A stretch of 64,000 nucleotides of DNA from Bog-756 sp963830165 (GCA_963830165.1 CAWHKZ010000011.1:372001-436000); one strand, 5' to 3'. Positions 1 to 8,848 are shown, counted from the first letter of the stretch. Numbers and translations are program-made. The notes: generated by a model from the sequence alone, not told the origin.

Positions 1-2
1 CG

Positions 3-77
3 CTCCGGGCGCCGATCGCCGTGGTGGGCTACCTCGCTCGCAAGCCTGCCGCTCGTCCCGGCACCCGCAGCAGCTGA
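3..77 (+). CDS. Possible 3-prime end of an upstream gene (partial)
   Basis: One frame is open from the left edge to a TGA at 75-77 and reads LRAPIAVVGYLARKPA followed by a short basic tail. It could be the C-terminus of a gene that starts outside the window. There is too little sequence to recognise a family, and chance openness in GC-rich DNA cannot be excluded. Confidence 0.3.
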   Translation, partial: LRAPIAVVGYLARKPAARPGTRSS

Positions 78-238
78 TCGAAATCCACTTTCCACGGCCC
101 CGGACCGGCGGTACTCTGGCCAGTGCAAGACGGTCTGGGGCGGGCGCCGGGACCCTCGTGCTCGACGGTCCGCCTGCGGAACGCGGTGACGGAGTGCCGC
201 GGGAGCGCACCCGCGGACTATCGAGCGAGGAGCTGGTC

Positions 239-799
239 ATGACCACCACCGATACCCCGGTCAACAATGGCGTCAACGTCGAGGCACTGCTCGGTGCCCG
301 AGCGATGTTGAGCGACACACCCGAGGCGGCCCAGTTCCGGTGGCGGGCGAACTGTGAATGGCAGAACGGCACCCACAGCCGCTCGACTGTCGAGGGCTTC
401 TTCGGTCTGGGCGAGGAGCAGAGTCACCGCACCCGGTACTCCTTCGACGCCGATCACCCCGAGATCTTCGCTTCCCAGGACAACGGGGTCACCCCGCCCG
501 AGCTCGCGCTGGTGGCGCTCGCGAGCTGTATGACCGCGGGCATCGCGGCTGTGGCGCAGAACCGGGAGATCCAGTTGCACAAGGTGTCGGCGACCATCGA
601 AGGGGCGATGGACATGCGTGGTGTCCTCGGCGCGGACAGCGACGTCCGAAACGGCTTCAGCGACATCCAGGTGACCTACGACATCGATGCCGACGCGTCG
701 CCCGACGACATCAGGGCCCTGGTCGCACAGTCGCAGAAGCGCTCCGCCATGTACGACATCATCACGAACCCGACGAATGTGAGCGTCCAGGTTCGCTAG
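239..799 (+). CDS. OsmC-like family protein
   Basis: A 186-residue OsmC/Ohr-superfamily protein, a group that includes thiol-dependent peroxidases acting on organic hydroperoxides in the cytoplasm. The diagnostic core is PPELALVALASCMTAGIA around residues 86-103, with Cys97 in the usual position on the central helix. A second cysteine (Cys39) lies earlier than the partner cysteine in classical OsmC, so peroxidase activity is not assured. The ATG at 239 is preferred over an upstream in-frame ATG at 158 because a GAGGAG ribosome-binding site lies about 6 nt before it. A flavin monooxygenase follows 30 nt downstream on the same strand, so co-transcription is possible. Confidence 0.85.
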   Translation: MTTTDTPVNNGVNVEALLGARAMLSDTPEAAQFRWRANCEWQNGTHSRSTVEGFFGLGEEQSHRTRYSFDADHPEIFASQDNGVTPPELALVALASCMTAGIAAVAQNREIQLHKVSATIEGAMDMRGVLGADSDVRNGFSDIQVTYDIDADASPDDIRALVAQSQKRSAMYDIITNPTNVSVQVR

Positions 800-829
800 T
801 CGCACGCTCCTCCACGGAAGGGCGGATCA

Positions 830-2080
830 GTGAGGACCACGACCGTCGTCATCGGGGCCGGCCAGAGCGGACTTGCGATGAGTCGGCGTCTGTCGGACCG
901 CTCGATAGACCACGTGGTCCTCGAGCGGGGTGAGGTCGGCAATTCGTGGCGGAAGGAGCGGTGGGACACGCTGCGCCTGCTGACGCCGAACTGGCAGTGC
1001 CGACTGCCCGGCTATGCGTACGGTGGTGACGATCCCGACGGATTCATGACCATGCCGGAGGTCGTCGAGTTCATCTCCGACTATGCGAAGCTGATCGCGG
1101 CGCCGGTGGAGGCGGGCACGACGGTCACGTCGGTGCACCACACCGATGGCGGATACGGGGTGATGACCGACCACGGCGAATGGCGGTGCCGGACGGTCGT
1201 ACTCGCCGCCGGAGCGTTCAACGTGCCGCACGTGCCCGCGTGCGCCACGGCCGTCCCGGCGACGGTGACCATGATGACGCCGATGGAGTACCGACGCGCG
1301 GAGCAGCTCGGCGAGGGTGGCGTGCTGGTGGTCGGTGCGTCCGCGACCGGCGTCCAGCTCGCAGCCGAGATCCGACGATCGGGCCGCGATGTCACCCTGG
1401 CCGTGGGTGAGCACGTCCGAGGGCCGCGCACCTACCGTGGCCGGGACATCCACTGGTGGATGGAGGCGGCCGGCGTCCTCGACGAGCGGTACGACGAGGT
1501 CGACGACATCGTCCGGGCCCGGCGGGTACCGTCGATGCAGCTCGCCGGGTCGCCCGATCGGGCGACGTTCGATCTGAACGCGCTCAGGAGCATCGGCGTG
1601 AAGATGACCGGTCGGCTCGCCGGCATACAGGGAGGCCGCGCCCAGTTCTCGGGTTCGTTGCGCAACAAGTGCGAGCTCGCGGACCTCAAGCTCGGCCGGT
1701 TGCTCACTGCCGTCGACGCCTGGGCGACGGAGAACGGCCTGGACCATTCGACCCCGCCGCCCAGCCGTCCTGCACCGACCGAGATCGATCCAGACCCGCC
1801 CCTGGGACTGGATCTCGGCAGTGGGGAGATCGAGACCGTCATCTGGGCGACGGGCTTCCACCCGGACTACTCGTGGCTCGACGTGGACGTCCTGGACGGC
1901 AAGGGGATGATCCGCCACGACGGAGGCGTCACCGACTCGCCCGGCATGTACCTGCTCGGATCCCCCTTTCTGCGTCGCCGCAAGTCGAGCTTCATCGATG
2001 GCGCTCGCGCCGACACCCGGGATCTCGTCGACGAACTGGCCGCCTACCTCGACCGGAGTGCGACACCAGCGAGGAATTGA
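830..2080 (+). CDS. Flavin-containing monooxygenase / NAD(P)-FAD oxidoreductase
   Basis: A 416-residue class B-type flavoprotein. The N-terminal FAD Rossmann motif VVIGAGQSGLA is at residues 6-16. A second dinucleotide fold, VLVVGASATGVQLAAE, lies near residues 165-180 and would bind NADPH. The C-terminal ATG motif (IWATGFHPDY) is typical of CzcO-like and FMO-like enzymes that hydroxylate small substrates. The frame opens with GTG at 830. The gene converges on the thiolase operon, with a hairpin at 2093-2118 between them. Substrate unknown. Confidence 0.85.
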   Translation: MRTTTVVIGAGQSGLAMSRRLSDRSIDHVVLERGEVGNSWRKERWDTLRLLTPNWQCRLPGYAYGGDDPDGFMTMPEVVEFISDYAKLIAAPVEAGTTVTSVHHTDGGYGVMTDHGEWRCRTVVLAAGAFNVPHVPACATAVPATVTMMTPMEYRRAEQLGEGGVLVVGASATGVQLAAEIRRSGRDVTLAVGEHVRGPRTYRGRDIHWWMEAAGVLDERYDEVDDIVRARRVPSMQLAGSPDRATFDLNALRSIGVKMTGRLAGIQGGRAQFSGSLRNKCELADLKLGRLLTAVDAWATENGLDHSTPPPSRPAPTEIDPDPPLGLDLGSGEIETVIWATGFHPDYSWLDVDVLDGKGMIRHDGGVTDSPGMYLLGSPFLRRRKSSFIDGARADTRDLVDELAAYLDRSATPARN

Positions 2081-2092
2081 CGGCGAACGAAC

Positions 2093-2118
2093 ATGCCTCG
2101 TCCCTCGGGAGGAGGCAT
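2093..2118. terminator. Bidirectional hairpin between convergent genes
   Basis: Arms ATGCCTC and GAGGCAT enclose an inner CCTC/GAGG-type pairing, just after the monooxygenase stop (2080) and before the stop of the convergent thiolase gene (2217). No T-run follows, so it is either a GC-rich weak terminator or an mRNA 3-prime stabiliser. Confidence 0.4.
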
Positions 2119-2216
2119 CCTGACTCTGCCGGTGTCCGGGACGCCCTGCCCGGTCCCGGGTCGTCGACCAGACCGAGACCTGGTCCGGGGGGGCGGACAT
2201 CGACCCGCCGGCGCGC

Positions 2217-3383
2217 CTACCCGAACGGGTGCAGCGAGCTCCCGACCGCCCAGGTGCTGAAGTACTGGTTGTTGGCCCCGTAGGCCATGCCGATGGCCAC
2301 CCTGGCCCCGTCCACCTGGTGCTCGCCGGCCGCCCCCCGCACCTGGTTGGCCGCCTCGGCGAACCGGAGCAGGCCCGAGGCCCCGATGGGATTGCTGGAG
2401 AGGACGCCACCGGAGGCGTTGACGGGCAGCGAGCCCCCGAGCTCGGTGGTGCCGTCGTCGACCATCTTCCAACCCTCACCCTCCTCGGCCAGTCCGAACG
2501 CCTCGAGCCAGATCGGTTCGAGCCACGAGAAGGGGACGTACAGCTCGGCGGTGTCGATCTGCCGACGGGGATCGGTGATCCCGGCGGCGGCGTACACGTC
2601 GGCGGCGCACTGCAGGGCGGCGGCCGGCCGTACCGGATCGCGACCGGGGAAGCTCGGTGGCTCGGAGCGGGACGAGGAGGCCAGGATCCAGGCCGGGGGC
2701 CGACCGTCGGCCGCCGCCGCGTTGGCCCCTGCCTCGTCGGTGATGACCACGGCACAGGCCCCGTCGGACGACGGGCACGACTCGAGGAACCGGGTGGGCT
2801 CCCACATCATCGGTGAGGCCTTGACCTTCTCGATCGAGATGTCCTCGATCTTCAGGTGGGCGTAGGGATTCTTCAGGGCGTTGAGGCGGTCCTTGACCGC
2901 CACCTTCCACCCGATGTGCTCGGGGGCCCCGCTCCGCTGGATGTACGCCCGGATGAACGGGGCGAATGCGCCTCCGGCCCCGAGCGAGGCACCCTTCCCG
3001 CTGCCGAGGGCGAACTGGGCGTTGCCTTCGGACTGCTTCTCGAAGGCGACGGCCAGCACCGTCCGGTGCTTGCCCGCCTGGACGTGCGAGGCGGCCACGA
3101 TGGCCGTGGTGCCTCCCACGGAGCCGGCCGTGTGGACCCGGAACATGGGTTTGCCGACCGCACCGAGGGCGTCGGACAGGTAGAGCTCCGGCTTCATCAC
3201 GCCCTCGAAGAGGTCGGGGGCCTTGCCCAGGACAACGGCGTCGATGTCGGCGAGGGTCATCCGGGCGTCGTCGAGGGCCCGGAAGACGGCCTCGCGCACC
3301 AGACCGCCGAAGGACACGTCGAGGCGTCGGGACTTGTGGTGGGTCTGGCCGACCCCGACCACGGCTACCGGGGGAGTGCTCAT
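2217..3383 (-). CDS. Thiolase-fold lipid-transfer protein (Ltp-like), distal gene
   Basis: A 388-residue thiolase-superfamily protein of the nonspecific lipid-transfer/SCP-x type. VAVVGVGQTHH opens the N-terminal half, and the C-terminal glycine motif NASGGVLSSNPIGASG is conserved. At the position where catalytic thiolases have the nucleophilic cysteine the sequence reads HTAGSVGGTTA, so the Cys is missing. Partners of DUF35 proteins such as Ltp2 likewise lack thiolase activity and act as retro-aldolases in steroid side-chain breakdown. The ATG at 3383 overlaps the stop of the upstream thiolase gene as ATGA, giving translational coupling. It is the last gene of a three-gene operon. Confidence 0.85.
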   Translation of the reverse strand: MSTPPVAVVGVGQTHHKSRRLDVSFGGLVREAVFRALDDARMTLADIDAVVLGKAPDLFEGVMKPELYLSDALGAVGKPMFRVHTAGSVGGTTAIVAASHVQAGKHRTVLAVAFEKQSEGNAQFALGSGKGASLGAGGAFAPFIRAYIQRSGAPEHIGWKVAVKDRLNALKNPYAHLKIEDISIEKVKASPMMWEPTRFLESCPSSDGACAVVITDEAGANAAAADGRPPAWILASSSRSEPPSFPGRDPVRPAAALQCAADVYAAAGITDPRRQIDTAELYVPFSWLEPIWLEAFGLAEEGEGWKMVDDGTTELGGSLPVNASGGVLSSNPIGASGLLRFAEAANQVRGAAGEHQVDGARVAIGMAYGANNQYFSTWAVGSSLHPFG

Positions 3384-4408
3384 GACCGTCCCTCCAGGAT
3401 GCAGATGAGGTTCTGTTGCAGGCACGGCCCGGAGGTCGCATGGGCCAGGGCCCGGCTCCCGCCGCCGAAGATGTGGTCGGCGGCGTAGCCGACCCGGCAC
3501 AGTCCGGTGGCCATGATGGGGTTGTCCCGCAGCGCCCCGCCGGAAGGGTTCACGGCCACGTCCTCGCCCAAGCCGAGTACCGTGCGCAAGAGCAGCTCCT
3601 CATGGGTGAAGGCGGCCTGGAGTTCGGCCACCTCGACGGGGGCGTCGCCCAGCCCGGCGGCCTCGGCGGCGATGCGGGTGGACGGTGAGTCGTCCAGGGC
3701 CCGGAAGGACGGGTTGTGGCACTCGGTCCGGTGGTCGAACCCGGTGATGTAGGCCGGTCGCTCCACCAGCTGGCGGGCCCGGTCACCGGTGGCCAGCACC
3801 ATGGCGGCCGCCCCGTCGGTGATGGGTGGCACGTCATGGCGGCGGAGCGGCTGGCGGACGAACTCCTCGGCCAGGAGCGACTCCACGTCGCCCTTGCCGC
3901 GGGCCCGCACCGCCACCTCGGCCATCGAACGCTCGTCGGCGATCCCCGTGGCGATGACCGCCCGGGCCTGGAGGGCGGCGAAGGTCAGGGGATCGGCCCC
4001 CAGGGGGGCCAGGAAGTACGGGTCCATCTCCATGGGGTAGATCAGCGCCGGATCGCCCGTCGAGGAGCGGCCGGATCCGGTGACCACGGCGATCTCGATG
4101 TCGCCCTCCTGGAGGCGGAGCCACGCCTCGTAGAGGGCCCAGGCGCCGTCCATCTCCACGTGGGAGTCCCGCTTGGGGGGCCAGGCGCCGATGGCGTCCA
4201 GGTTGGAGACGAAGGAGAAGGCCTGACCGGTGATGTAGTCGCAGCTGCCCAGGCACGTGAAGTCGATGTCGGCCCGGGTCAGCCCGAGCGGTGCGATGGC
4301 ATCGGTGATGGCCTCCATCAGCAGCTGGGTCTCCGACTTGTCGGTGTGTCGGACCATGGGGGTGTGGGCCCAGCCGATGACGGCGATGTCGGGCGATGGT
4401 GTGCTCAT
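3380..4408 (-). CDS. Thiolase-fold lipid-transfer protein (Ltp-like), middle gene
   Basis: A 342-residue thiolase-like protein beginning MSTPSPDIAVIGWAHTPMV. The C-terminal loop NPSGGALRDNPIMATG is thiolase-like. The expected catalytic cysteine region reads VEMDGAWALYEA and has no cysteine, so acyl-enzyme chemistry is unlikely. The ATG at 4408 is 2 nt from the stop of the DUF35 gene, and its own stop overlaps the next thiolase start. Such paralogous pairs plus DUF35 usually form hetero-oligomers in lipid or steroid catabolism. The substrate here is inferred only by analogy. Confidence 0.85.
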   Translation of the reverse strand: MSTPSPDIAVIGWAHTPMVRHTDKSETQLLMEAITDAIAPLGLTRADIDFTCLGSCDYITGQAFSFVSNLDAIGAWPPKRDSHVEMDGAWALYEAWLRLQEGDIEIAVVTGSGRSSTGDPALIYPMEMDPYFLAPLGADPLTFAALQARAVIATGIADERSMAEVAVRARGKGDVESLLAEEFVRQPLRRHDVPPITDGAAAMVLATGDRARQLVERPAYITGFDHRTECHNPSFRALDDSPSTRIAAEAAGLGDAPVEVAELQAAFTHEELLLRTVLGLGEDVAVNPSGGALRDNPIMATGLCRVGYAADHIFGGGSRALAHATSGPCLQQNLICILEGRS

Positions 4409-4410
4409 GG

Positions 4411-5397
4411 TCAGAAGATCCGGTTCACGAGGTCGGGATCGTCGAGATCCGGCTCGCCGTTCGGGATCCAGCCGAGCAGGGATCCCCAGCTCCCCCCCAT
4501 GCCGCCACCCTCCTCGGACTCCTCGGCCGGCGATGCCCACACGGCGTCGACCCGCAGGCCGACCTTCACCTGGTCGGCGGGCAACTCGATCACCGCGGAG
4601 TAGGGGATGATCACGTCGGTGCCGTCCAGGAGGACGAAGGCCCGGACGAAGGGCTCGGTCTCGGTCTGGCCCGGATACTGCACCGGGGTGACGATGGCGA
4701 AGTTGGTGATGGTGCCCTTGTGGGGCAGGTCCACCTCGCACTCGGGTCCGAGCTCGATGGCGTCGATGGGGCAGTAGCCGCGTCCGCCCGCGTACACCCG
4801 ACCACACGCCGGGCAGCGGAGGCCCAGCAGCCGGTGCTCCCGGGATGCCTCCGTGGCCCGGTCGGCGGCCTCGGGGACCGGGTTCCGGTAGGTGATCGAG
4901 GCCAGATAGTCCATCCGGGTCACGGGCTCCACGGCTCCACCGGTGTCCTCGCCCTCGGTCTCGGCCGTGTCGCCGGGGACGAAGCAGATGATGTCGTCGA
5001 TACGCCCCGCCCGGCTGCCGCGCCACCTGGGTGCCACCCGCATCCCCTCGGACATGCCCTCCGGTGTTCCTGCGTCCACCGCGTGCAGCAGGGGTGTGGT
5101 GGCGCCGTCCAGTCGGATCAGTGCGAAGGCGAAGGAATGGTCGAGTGGATGCTGGTCCGACGGCGTGACCACCCACGTCCACGACTCGACCGTGCCCGCC
5201 GGACCCACCTCGACGAACTCGTGGGGAAGCTCAGCGCCTGTCGCCGGGTCCCATTCCATGGGAGGCACCAGCACGGCGTCCTGGCAACGGATGCCCAGGA
5301 TCTGCTTTTCGGTGAGGGCGGTCATGAACGTCCCGACGACGGGTCCGAGGGATCGCTTGTACGGAAACGTGATGGTGCTTTCGATGAATCGGGTCAT
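4411..5397 (-). CDS. Double DUF35 (zinc-ribbon + OB-fold) protein
   Basis: A 328-residue protein with two DUF35-like halves. Residues about 15-130 form an OB-like half without zinc cysteines (CQDAVLVPPMEWD). Residues about 190-300 form a canonical half with zinc ribbon CPACGRVYAGGRGYCP followed by an OB fold (GTITNFAIVTPVQYPGQ). DUF35 proteins dock on thiolase-fold partners and bind the acyl-CoA, as ChsH2 does with Ltp2. It is the first gene of the operon. Its ATG follows an AAAGGGGA ribosome-binding site, and the two thiolase genes follow with no intergenic space. The tandem arrangement could serve the two different thiolase subunits. Confidence 0.85.
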   Translation of the reverse strand: MTRFIESTITFPYKRSLGPVVGTFMTALTEKQILGIRCQDAVLVPPMEWDPATGAELPHEFVEVGPAGTVESWTWVVTPSDQHPLDHSFAFALIRLDGATTPLLHAVDAGTPEGMSEGMRVAPRWRGSRAGRIDDIICFVPGDTAETEGEDTGGAVEPVTRMDYLASITYRNPVPEAADRATEASREHRLLGLRCPACGRVYAGGRGYCPIDAIELGPECEVDLPHKGTITNFAIVTPVQYPGQTETEPFVRAFVLLDGTDVIIPYSAVIELPADQVKVGLRVDAVWASPAEESEEGGGMGGSWGSLLGWIPNGEPDLDDPDLVNRIF

Positions 5398-5466
5398 CGG
5401 TCCCCTTTGGGCTTCACGTGGTGATCATGCGGAATCCGAGCACGTTAGCGCGAGCGGAATCGACCG

Positions 5467-6690
5467 GTGGTCGCAGGCCACGACGTCCTCGTCGGACCCG
5501 GCATGGGCAATACGATCGCGCGGGCCATGCAGTCCGCCCGCCGCCCCGTCCCCGTCGGGACCATCGTCCGCGAATGGGGACGCATCGGTGCGATCGGGTT
5601 CGGCGGCCCTCCGGCCCACATCGCACTCTTCCGCAGGCTCTGCGTGGAGGAGCGGCAGTGGCTGACGGCGCATGAGTTCGAGGACGGCATTGCTGCCACC
5701 AATCTCCTCCCTGGTCCCGCGTCCACCCAACTGGCGATCTACTGCGCCTGGCGCCTGCGGGGTCGCCTCGGGGCGATCGTCGGGGGAGCCTGCTTCATCC
5801 TTCCCGGCCTGACGATCATCCTGGCCCTGTCCGCACTCTTCCTGTCCGCCCATCCGCCGTCGTGGGTCCTAGGTCTGGCCGCAGGGGCCGGGGCCGCCGT
5901 GCCCGCGGTGGCGCTCAGCGCCGCGGCGGGCCTCGTCCCGAGCAGTTGGCAGAGGGCGGGATCCGGGCGGGCGGTCAAGGTGCGCTGGATCACCTACCTG
6001 GTGGTCGGTGGACTCACCGCGGCCACCATCGGCACCGTTCTGGTCCTGGTGCTCGTCATCTGCGGCGCCATCGAGATCGCCAGCCGGACCAGGGGCGATG
6101 GTCACCCGCGCCGCACCATGACCGCGGTGTTCCCGGCGGCCGCCCTTCCCGTGGTCGCCGGTGGCATCGCGTCGCTGTCCTGGGTCGCCTTCAAGGTCGG
6201 GGCCCTCTCCTACGGCGGGGGCTTCGTGATCATCCCGCTCATGCAGCATGACGTCGTCGTGACCTACCACTGGATGACCGGTGCCCAGTTCCTCGACGCC
6301 GTGGCCCTGGGCCAGGTGACTCCCGGTCCGGTGGTCCAGACCGTCGCCGTCGTGGGCTACGCGGCCAGCGGGTTGTGGGGCGGCGTACTCGCTGCGGCCA
6401 TCGCCTTCGCCCCCTCGTTCATCTTCGTCGTCGCCGGGGCGAGGCACTTCGACCGGCTGCGTTCCGACCCGCGGATCCGGGACTTCTTCGTCGGGGCGGG
6501 AGCGGCCGTCATCGGTGCGATCGGCGGATCGGCGATTCCCCTCGGATCGGAGCTCGCCCACCTGTGGCAGGTGGGGGTCCTGGCCGTGGCTGCCGTCTGG
6601 CTGCTCGCCCTGCGCCGGGGGGTGGTCCTGGCGCTGGTCGGAGCGGGGATCATCGGACTCGTCGCCGTGCTCGCCGGTGCGCCGTCCTGA
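5467..6690 (+). CDS. chrA: Chromate transporter, CHR family
   Basis: A 407-residue two-domain CHR-family membrane protein. Each half carries the family signature: GAIGFGGPPAHIALF near residue 40 and FKVGALSYGGGFVIIPLMQ near residue 240, each followed by GP motifs and hydrophobic helices. ChrA proteins export chromate from the cytoplasm, although many family members have not been tested. GTG 5467, ATG 5503 and ATG 5527 are all possible starts. None has a strong ribosome-binding site, and the conserved domain begins only after the last of them. It is divergent from the DUF35 operon, with 69 nt between starts. Confidence 0.88.
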   Translation: MVAGHDVLVGPGMGNTIARAMQSARRPVPVGTIVREWGRIGAIGFGGPPAHIALFRRLCVEERQWLTAHEFEDGIAATNLLPGPASTQLAIYCAWRLRGRLGAIVGGACFILPGLTIILALSALFLSAHPPSWVLGLAAGAGAAVPAVALSAAAGLVPSSWQRAGSGRAVKVRWITYLVVGGLTAATIGTVLVLVLVICGAIEIASRTRGDGHPRRTMTAVFPAAALPVVAGGIASLSWVAFKVGALSYGGGFVIIPLMQHDVVVTYHWMTGAQFLDAVALGQVTPGPVVQTVAVVGYAASGLWGGVLAAAIAFAPSFIFVVAGARHFDRLRSDPRIRDFFVGAGAAVIGAIGGSAIPLGSELAHLWQVGVLAVAAVWLLALRRGVVLALVGAGIIGLVAVLAGAPS

Positions 6691-6765
6691 CGCAGGGTCC
6701 GAGACCCGAGAGGTCGGTCCGTCGATCCTCGCCGCCTCCCGCCCGACCGGCCCCGAGTGGGGACG

Positions 6766-7752
6766 TCAGGGAGTGGCCGCCGACGACATGGTGATGAAGT
6801 CGCGGGCCCAGTAGGACTCGAAGTAGCGGCCGGGAGTGCCGACCATGGTGGGCAGCAGGTCGCTGCCGTTGGCCGCAACGGCCGGTCCGGCCGGAGTGGC
6901 CGGCTGGTACGTGGCGTAATTCACCCAGTCGGTGTTGATGTCGAGCTCCATGGCCCGCACGGCACCGGCCCGGGCCAGGAGGTCGGCCAGGTCGGTGATG
7001 TTGAGGCCCGGGCCGCCGACGTAGACGAGGGCGCCATCGGCGGTGACGCCGAGACCCGACCGCCAGACGTACACCTGGTTGCCCAGCGTGTACCCCCACT
7101 GCGTGGTGTCGGCGGCGTTGAGTCCCGGGACCGGTTGGCCCCCGTCGACCAGGAGGTCGAGGTTCTGGCGGACCGACACCACGTCGGGGGTCATGGCGAC
7201 GTCGCGACCCCACTCGCCCACGGTCGAGGTGCCGTTGGCGTAGACCACGAACGACGCGGCGCCGGGCCTCAGGGGGAGGATGGTGCGGCCGTCGGTGAAG
7301 TAGCCACCGTCGGCGTTGGACATCAGGAACCCGGCGTTGAAGGCGGCGACCAGGCCAGTGGCGGCCGATGGCGTGACCGGCGCGGTGTGGGTGAACGGAC
7401 CGCCGCCGGGGATCTGGCTGCCCGAGTACAGGGTGGCCTTCAACAGATCGGTGTCCATCCAGGCGACGCCGACCACGTAGCTGGTGTGGATGGCGTCGGG
7501 TCGGAGCGTGGTCTCGTAGACGGCGGGGATCCCGTCGACGGAACGGCCCACCGGCGACCACTGGCCCTCACCGGGGATGGCGGGACTGGCGAAGGGCACC
7601 ATGGGCGACGGGGCGGGCAGGTGGCTCGGCTCGGCCACGGCGGCGGCCGCAGCCGGGTGCACCGCCACCGGCCTCCGGATCGCCCCGGGCGGTGGCGTGC
7701 CTCCGACCTTGGGGGGATGGTGGCTGTACCACTCGTTCTCCACCCAGTTCAC
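6766..7752 (-). CDS. Phosphodiester glycosidase-like (NAGPA/DUF2233 fold) exported protein
   Basis: The open 328-residue frame matches the phosphodiester-glycosidase family. Features are a long variable N-terminus, VAAFNAGFL, the acidic-turn region NADGGYFTDGR, WRSGLGVTADGALVYVGG and the C-terminal MELDIN motif. The true start lies further upstream. Reading past GTG 7752 gives about 80 codons without a start codon that encode a hydrophobic anchor (VALSILLVCLAAS), while an ATG at 7999 in another frame (MITGSVDELDPSG) overlaps the preceding gene as ATGA. One base near 7940 therefore appears lost or gained, and the whole gene is probably 6766-7999, membrane anchored and facing outward. Substrate unknown. 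Confidence 0.7.
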   Translation of the reverse strand: MNWVENEWYSHHPPKVGGTPPPGAIRRPVAVHPAAAAAVAEPSHLPAPSPMVPFASPAIPGEGQWSPVGRSVDGIPAVYETTLRPDAIHTSYVVGVAWMDTDLLKATLYSGSQIPGGGPFTHTAPVTPSAATGLVAAFNAGFLMSNADGGYFTDGRTILPLRPGAASFVVYANGTSTVGEWGRDVAMTPDVVSVRQNLDLLVDGGQPVPGLNAADTTQWGYTLGNQVYVWRSGLGVTADGALVYVGGPGLNITDLADLLARAGAVRAMELDINTDWVNYATYQPATPAGPAVAANGSDLLPTMVGTPGRYFESYWARDFITMSSAATP

Positions 7753-7995
7753 GATGCCCCCGCCCCCGTGCCCGCGGGCCCACTCGGCGAACCGGGAGCC
7801 GACCGACGTTCCCAGGGCCGGATTGGTGAGGGCGTCCCCGAGCGACGCAGCCAGGCAGACCAGCAGGATGCTCAGCGCGACGGCGCCGTCGGCGGCGGTA
7901 CGTGCGCCGATCGACGAGCGGCCTCCGAGCGTGGGCGTAGCGGGCCGGTCGCTCGTCGGTGCCGGACGGGTCCAGCTCGTCGACGGAGCCGGTGA

Positions 7996-8664
7996 TCATC
8001 GCTGGAGGCTGGTCACCGCGTGGTGGCCGCCGTGGAGCCAGGGCCCGACCTGCGGCACGACGGCGATGGCCAGGACCAATCCGAGCACGATGCTGACGGC
8101 GAGGGCCCACTGGCGCGCACCGGCACCGTCGACCTGGCGGCGGGTGCGGCGCATCCAGTCACGGGGGGCCACGCGCGCCGTTTCGACGATGTGGCCGAGC
8201 ACGTGGATCGTCATCGCTCCGAACCAGAGGATGAAGCTGATCTGATGGAGCCGGAGCATCTGGGTGCGGATCGACTGTGGACCCAGGAGGAGGGCGATCC
8301 CCGTGCCGAACACCACCGCAGTCAGGATGATGACCACGGGGCCGAGAACGCGGAGCACGGGCACCGGTGGCCCCTTGCGGCGGTACTCCTCCTTCCCCCG
8401 GTAGTACTGGCCGAACCGCCAGAGGGTGCTTCCCATCTTCAACAGGACAGGAGGCACGAGGAGCATGCCGACGAACACGTGCAGCGTGAGCAGCCGACCG
8501 ACGCGGAGGATCGTGAACCCCTCGACAGCCAACAGCACGAGCAGCACGACGGCCACGGAGGCCGTCAGCCGGGTGTTCGACTCCGGGCCTCCGCCCCGTC
8601 GGCGGACCCGGTGCTGAGGCCGCTCGCCCGCAGCCGACGGCGATCTCGGCGGTGCGGAACTCAT
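7996..8664 (-). CDS. Four-helix membrane protein, cytochrome b561-like layout
   Basis: About 222 residues with a basic, disordered N-terminus and four predicted membrane helices (VAVVLLVLLAVEGFTIL, HVFVGMLLVPPVLL, VLGPVVIILTAVVFGTGIALLL, LAVSIVLGLVLAIAVV). Histidines lie in helices 2 and 3 (LTLHVFVGM, RLHQISFILWFGAMTIHVLGH), a spacing compatible with heme b ligation. Function is not certain, but a quinol or extracytoplasmic electron-transfer role would suit the redox operon upstream. ATG 8664 overlaps the stop of a 33-codon ORF (8661-8762) as ATGA. An in-frame GTG at 8682 is an alternative start. Its stop overlaps the ATG at 7999 of the next gene. Confidence 0.65.
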   Translation of the reverse strand: MSSAPPRSPSAAGERPQHRVRRRGGGPESNTRLTASVAVVLLVLLAVEGFTILRVGRLLTLHVFVGMLLVPPVLLKMGSTLWRFGQYYRGKEEYRRKGPPVPVLRVLGPVVIILTAVVFGTGIALLLGPQSIRTQMLRLHQISFILWFGAMTIHVLGHIVETARVAPRDWMRRTRRQVDGAGARQWALAVSIVLGLVLAIAVVPQVGPWLHGGHHAVTSLQR

Positions 8665-8762
8665 CGACGGGCCGCCGGGCACGACGCCCCGCGACCGTCA
8701 TGGAGCCGGGCGTCGGGGTCGGGTCCGAATCGGCGCGTCGATGCGGCGGCGTGACCATCCAT
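8661..8762 (-). CDS. 33-codon leader ORF of the membrane-protein operon
   Basis: The ORF starts MDGHAAASTRRFGPDPDARL and ends at a TGA that overlaps the downstream ATG at 8664. Its ATG lies 6 nt after a TACCCT -10 element, in the same arrangement as the ATG of the membrane protein at 12973. The composition (Arg, Ala, Pro) resembles no known family. It may be a translated leader that couples expression of the membrane protein, or an N-terminal extension split off by an indel. Confidence 0.4.
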   Translation of the reverse strand: MDGHAAASTRRFGPDPDARLHDGRGASCPAARR

Positions 8763-8768
8763 GGGTTC

Positions 8769-8801
8769 AGGGTACGGATCGATCCTGACGCGCACATGAC
8801 G
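8769..8801 (-). promoter_or_regulatory. Response-regulator-type promoter, copy 2
   Basis: On the minus strand the direct repeats CGTCATG-TGCG-CGTCAGG (8784-8801) precede a TACCCT -10 element (8774-8769) by 9 nt, and an ATG follows 6 nt later at 8762. Sequence and spacing match the promoter at 12981-13014. Eleven-base repeat spacing is the usual layout of OmpR-family binding sites. Confidence 0.6.
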
Positions 8802-8848
8802 GCCCTCAGGAATTGTGATCGAGGACGGAGCTACGACCGGGGTGCCTC

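Noticed and set aside
6685..6769. CCTGACG...CGTCAGG at the end of the chromate transporter gene, resembling the regulon repeats
   Set aside because: The copies are inverted, about 70 nt apart, not 11-nt spaced, and partly coding. They do not fit the promoter architecture.
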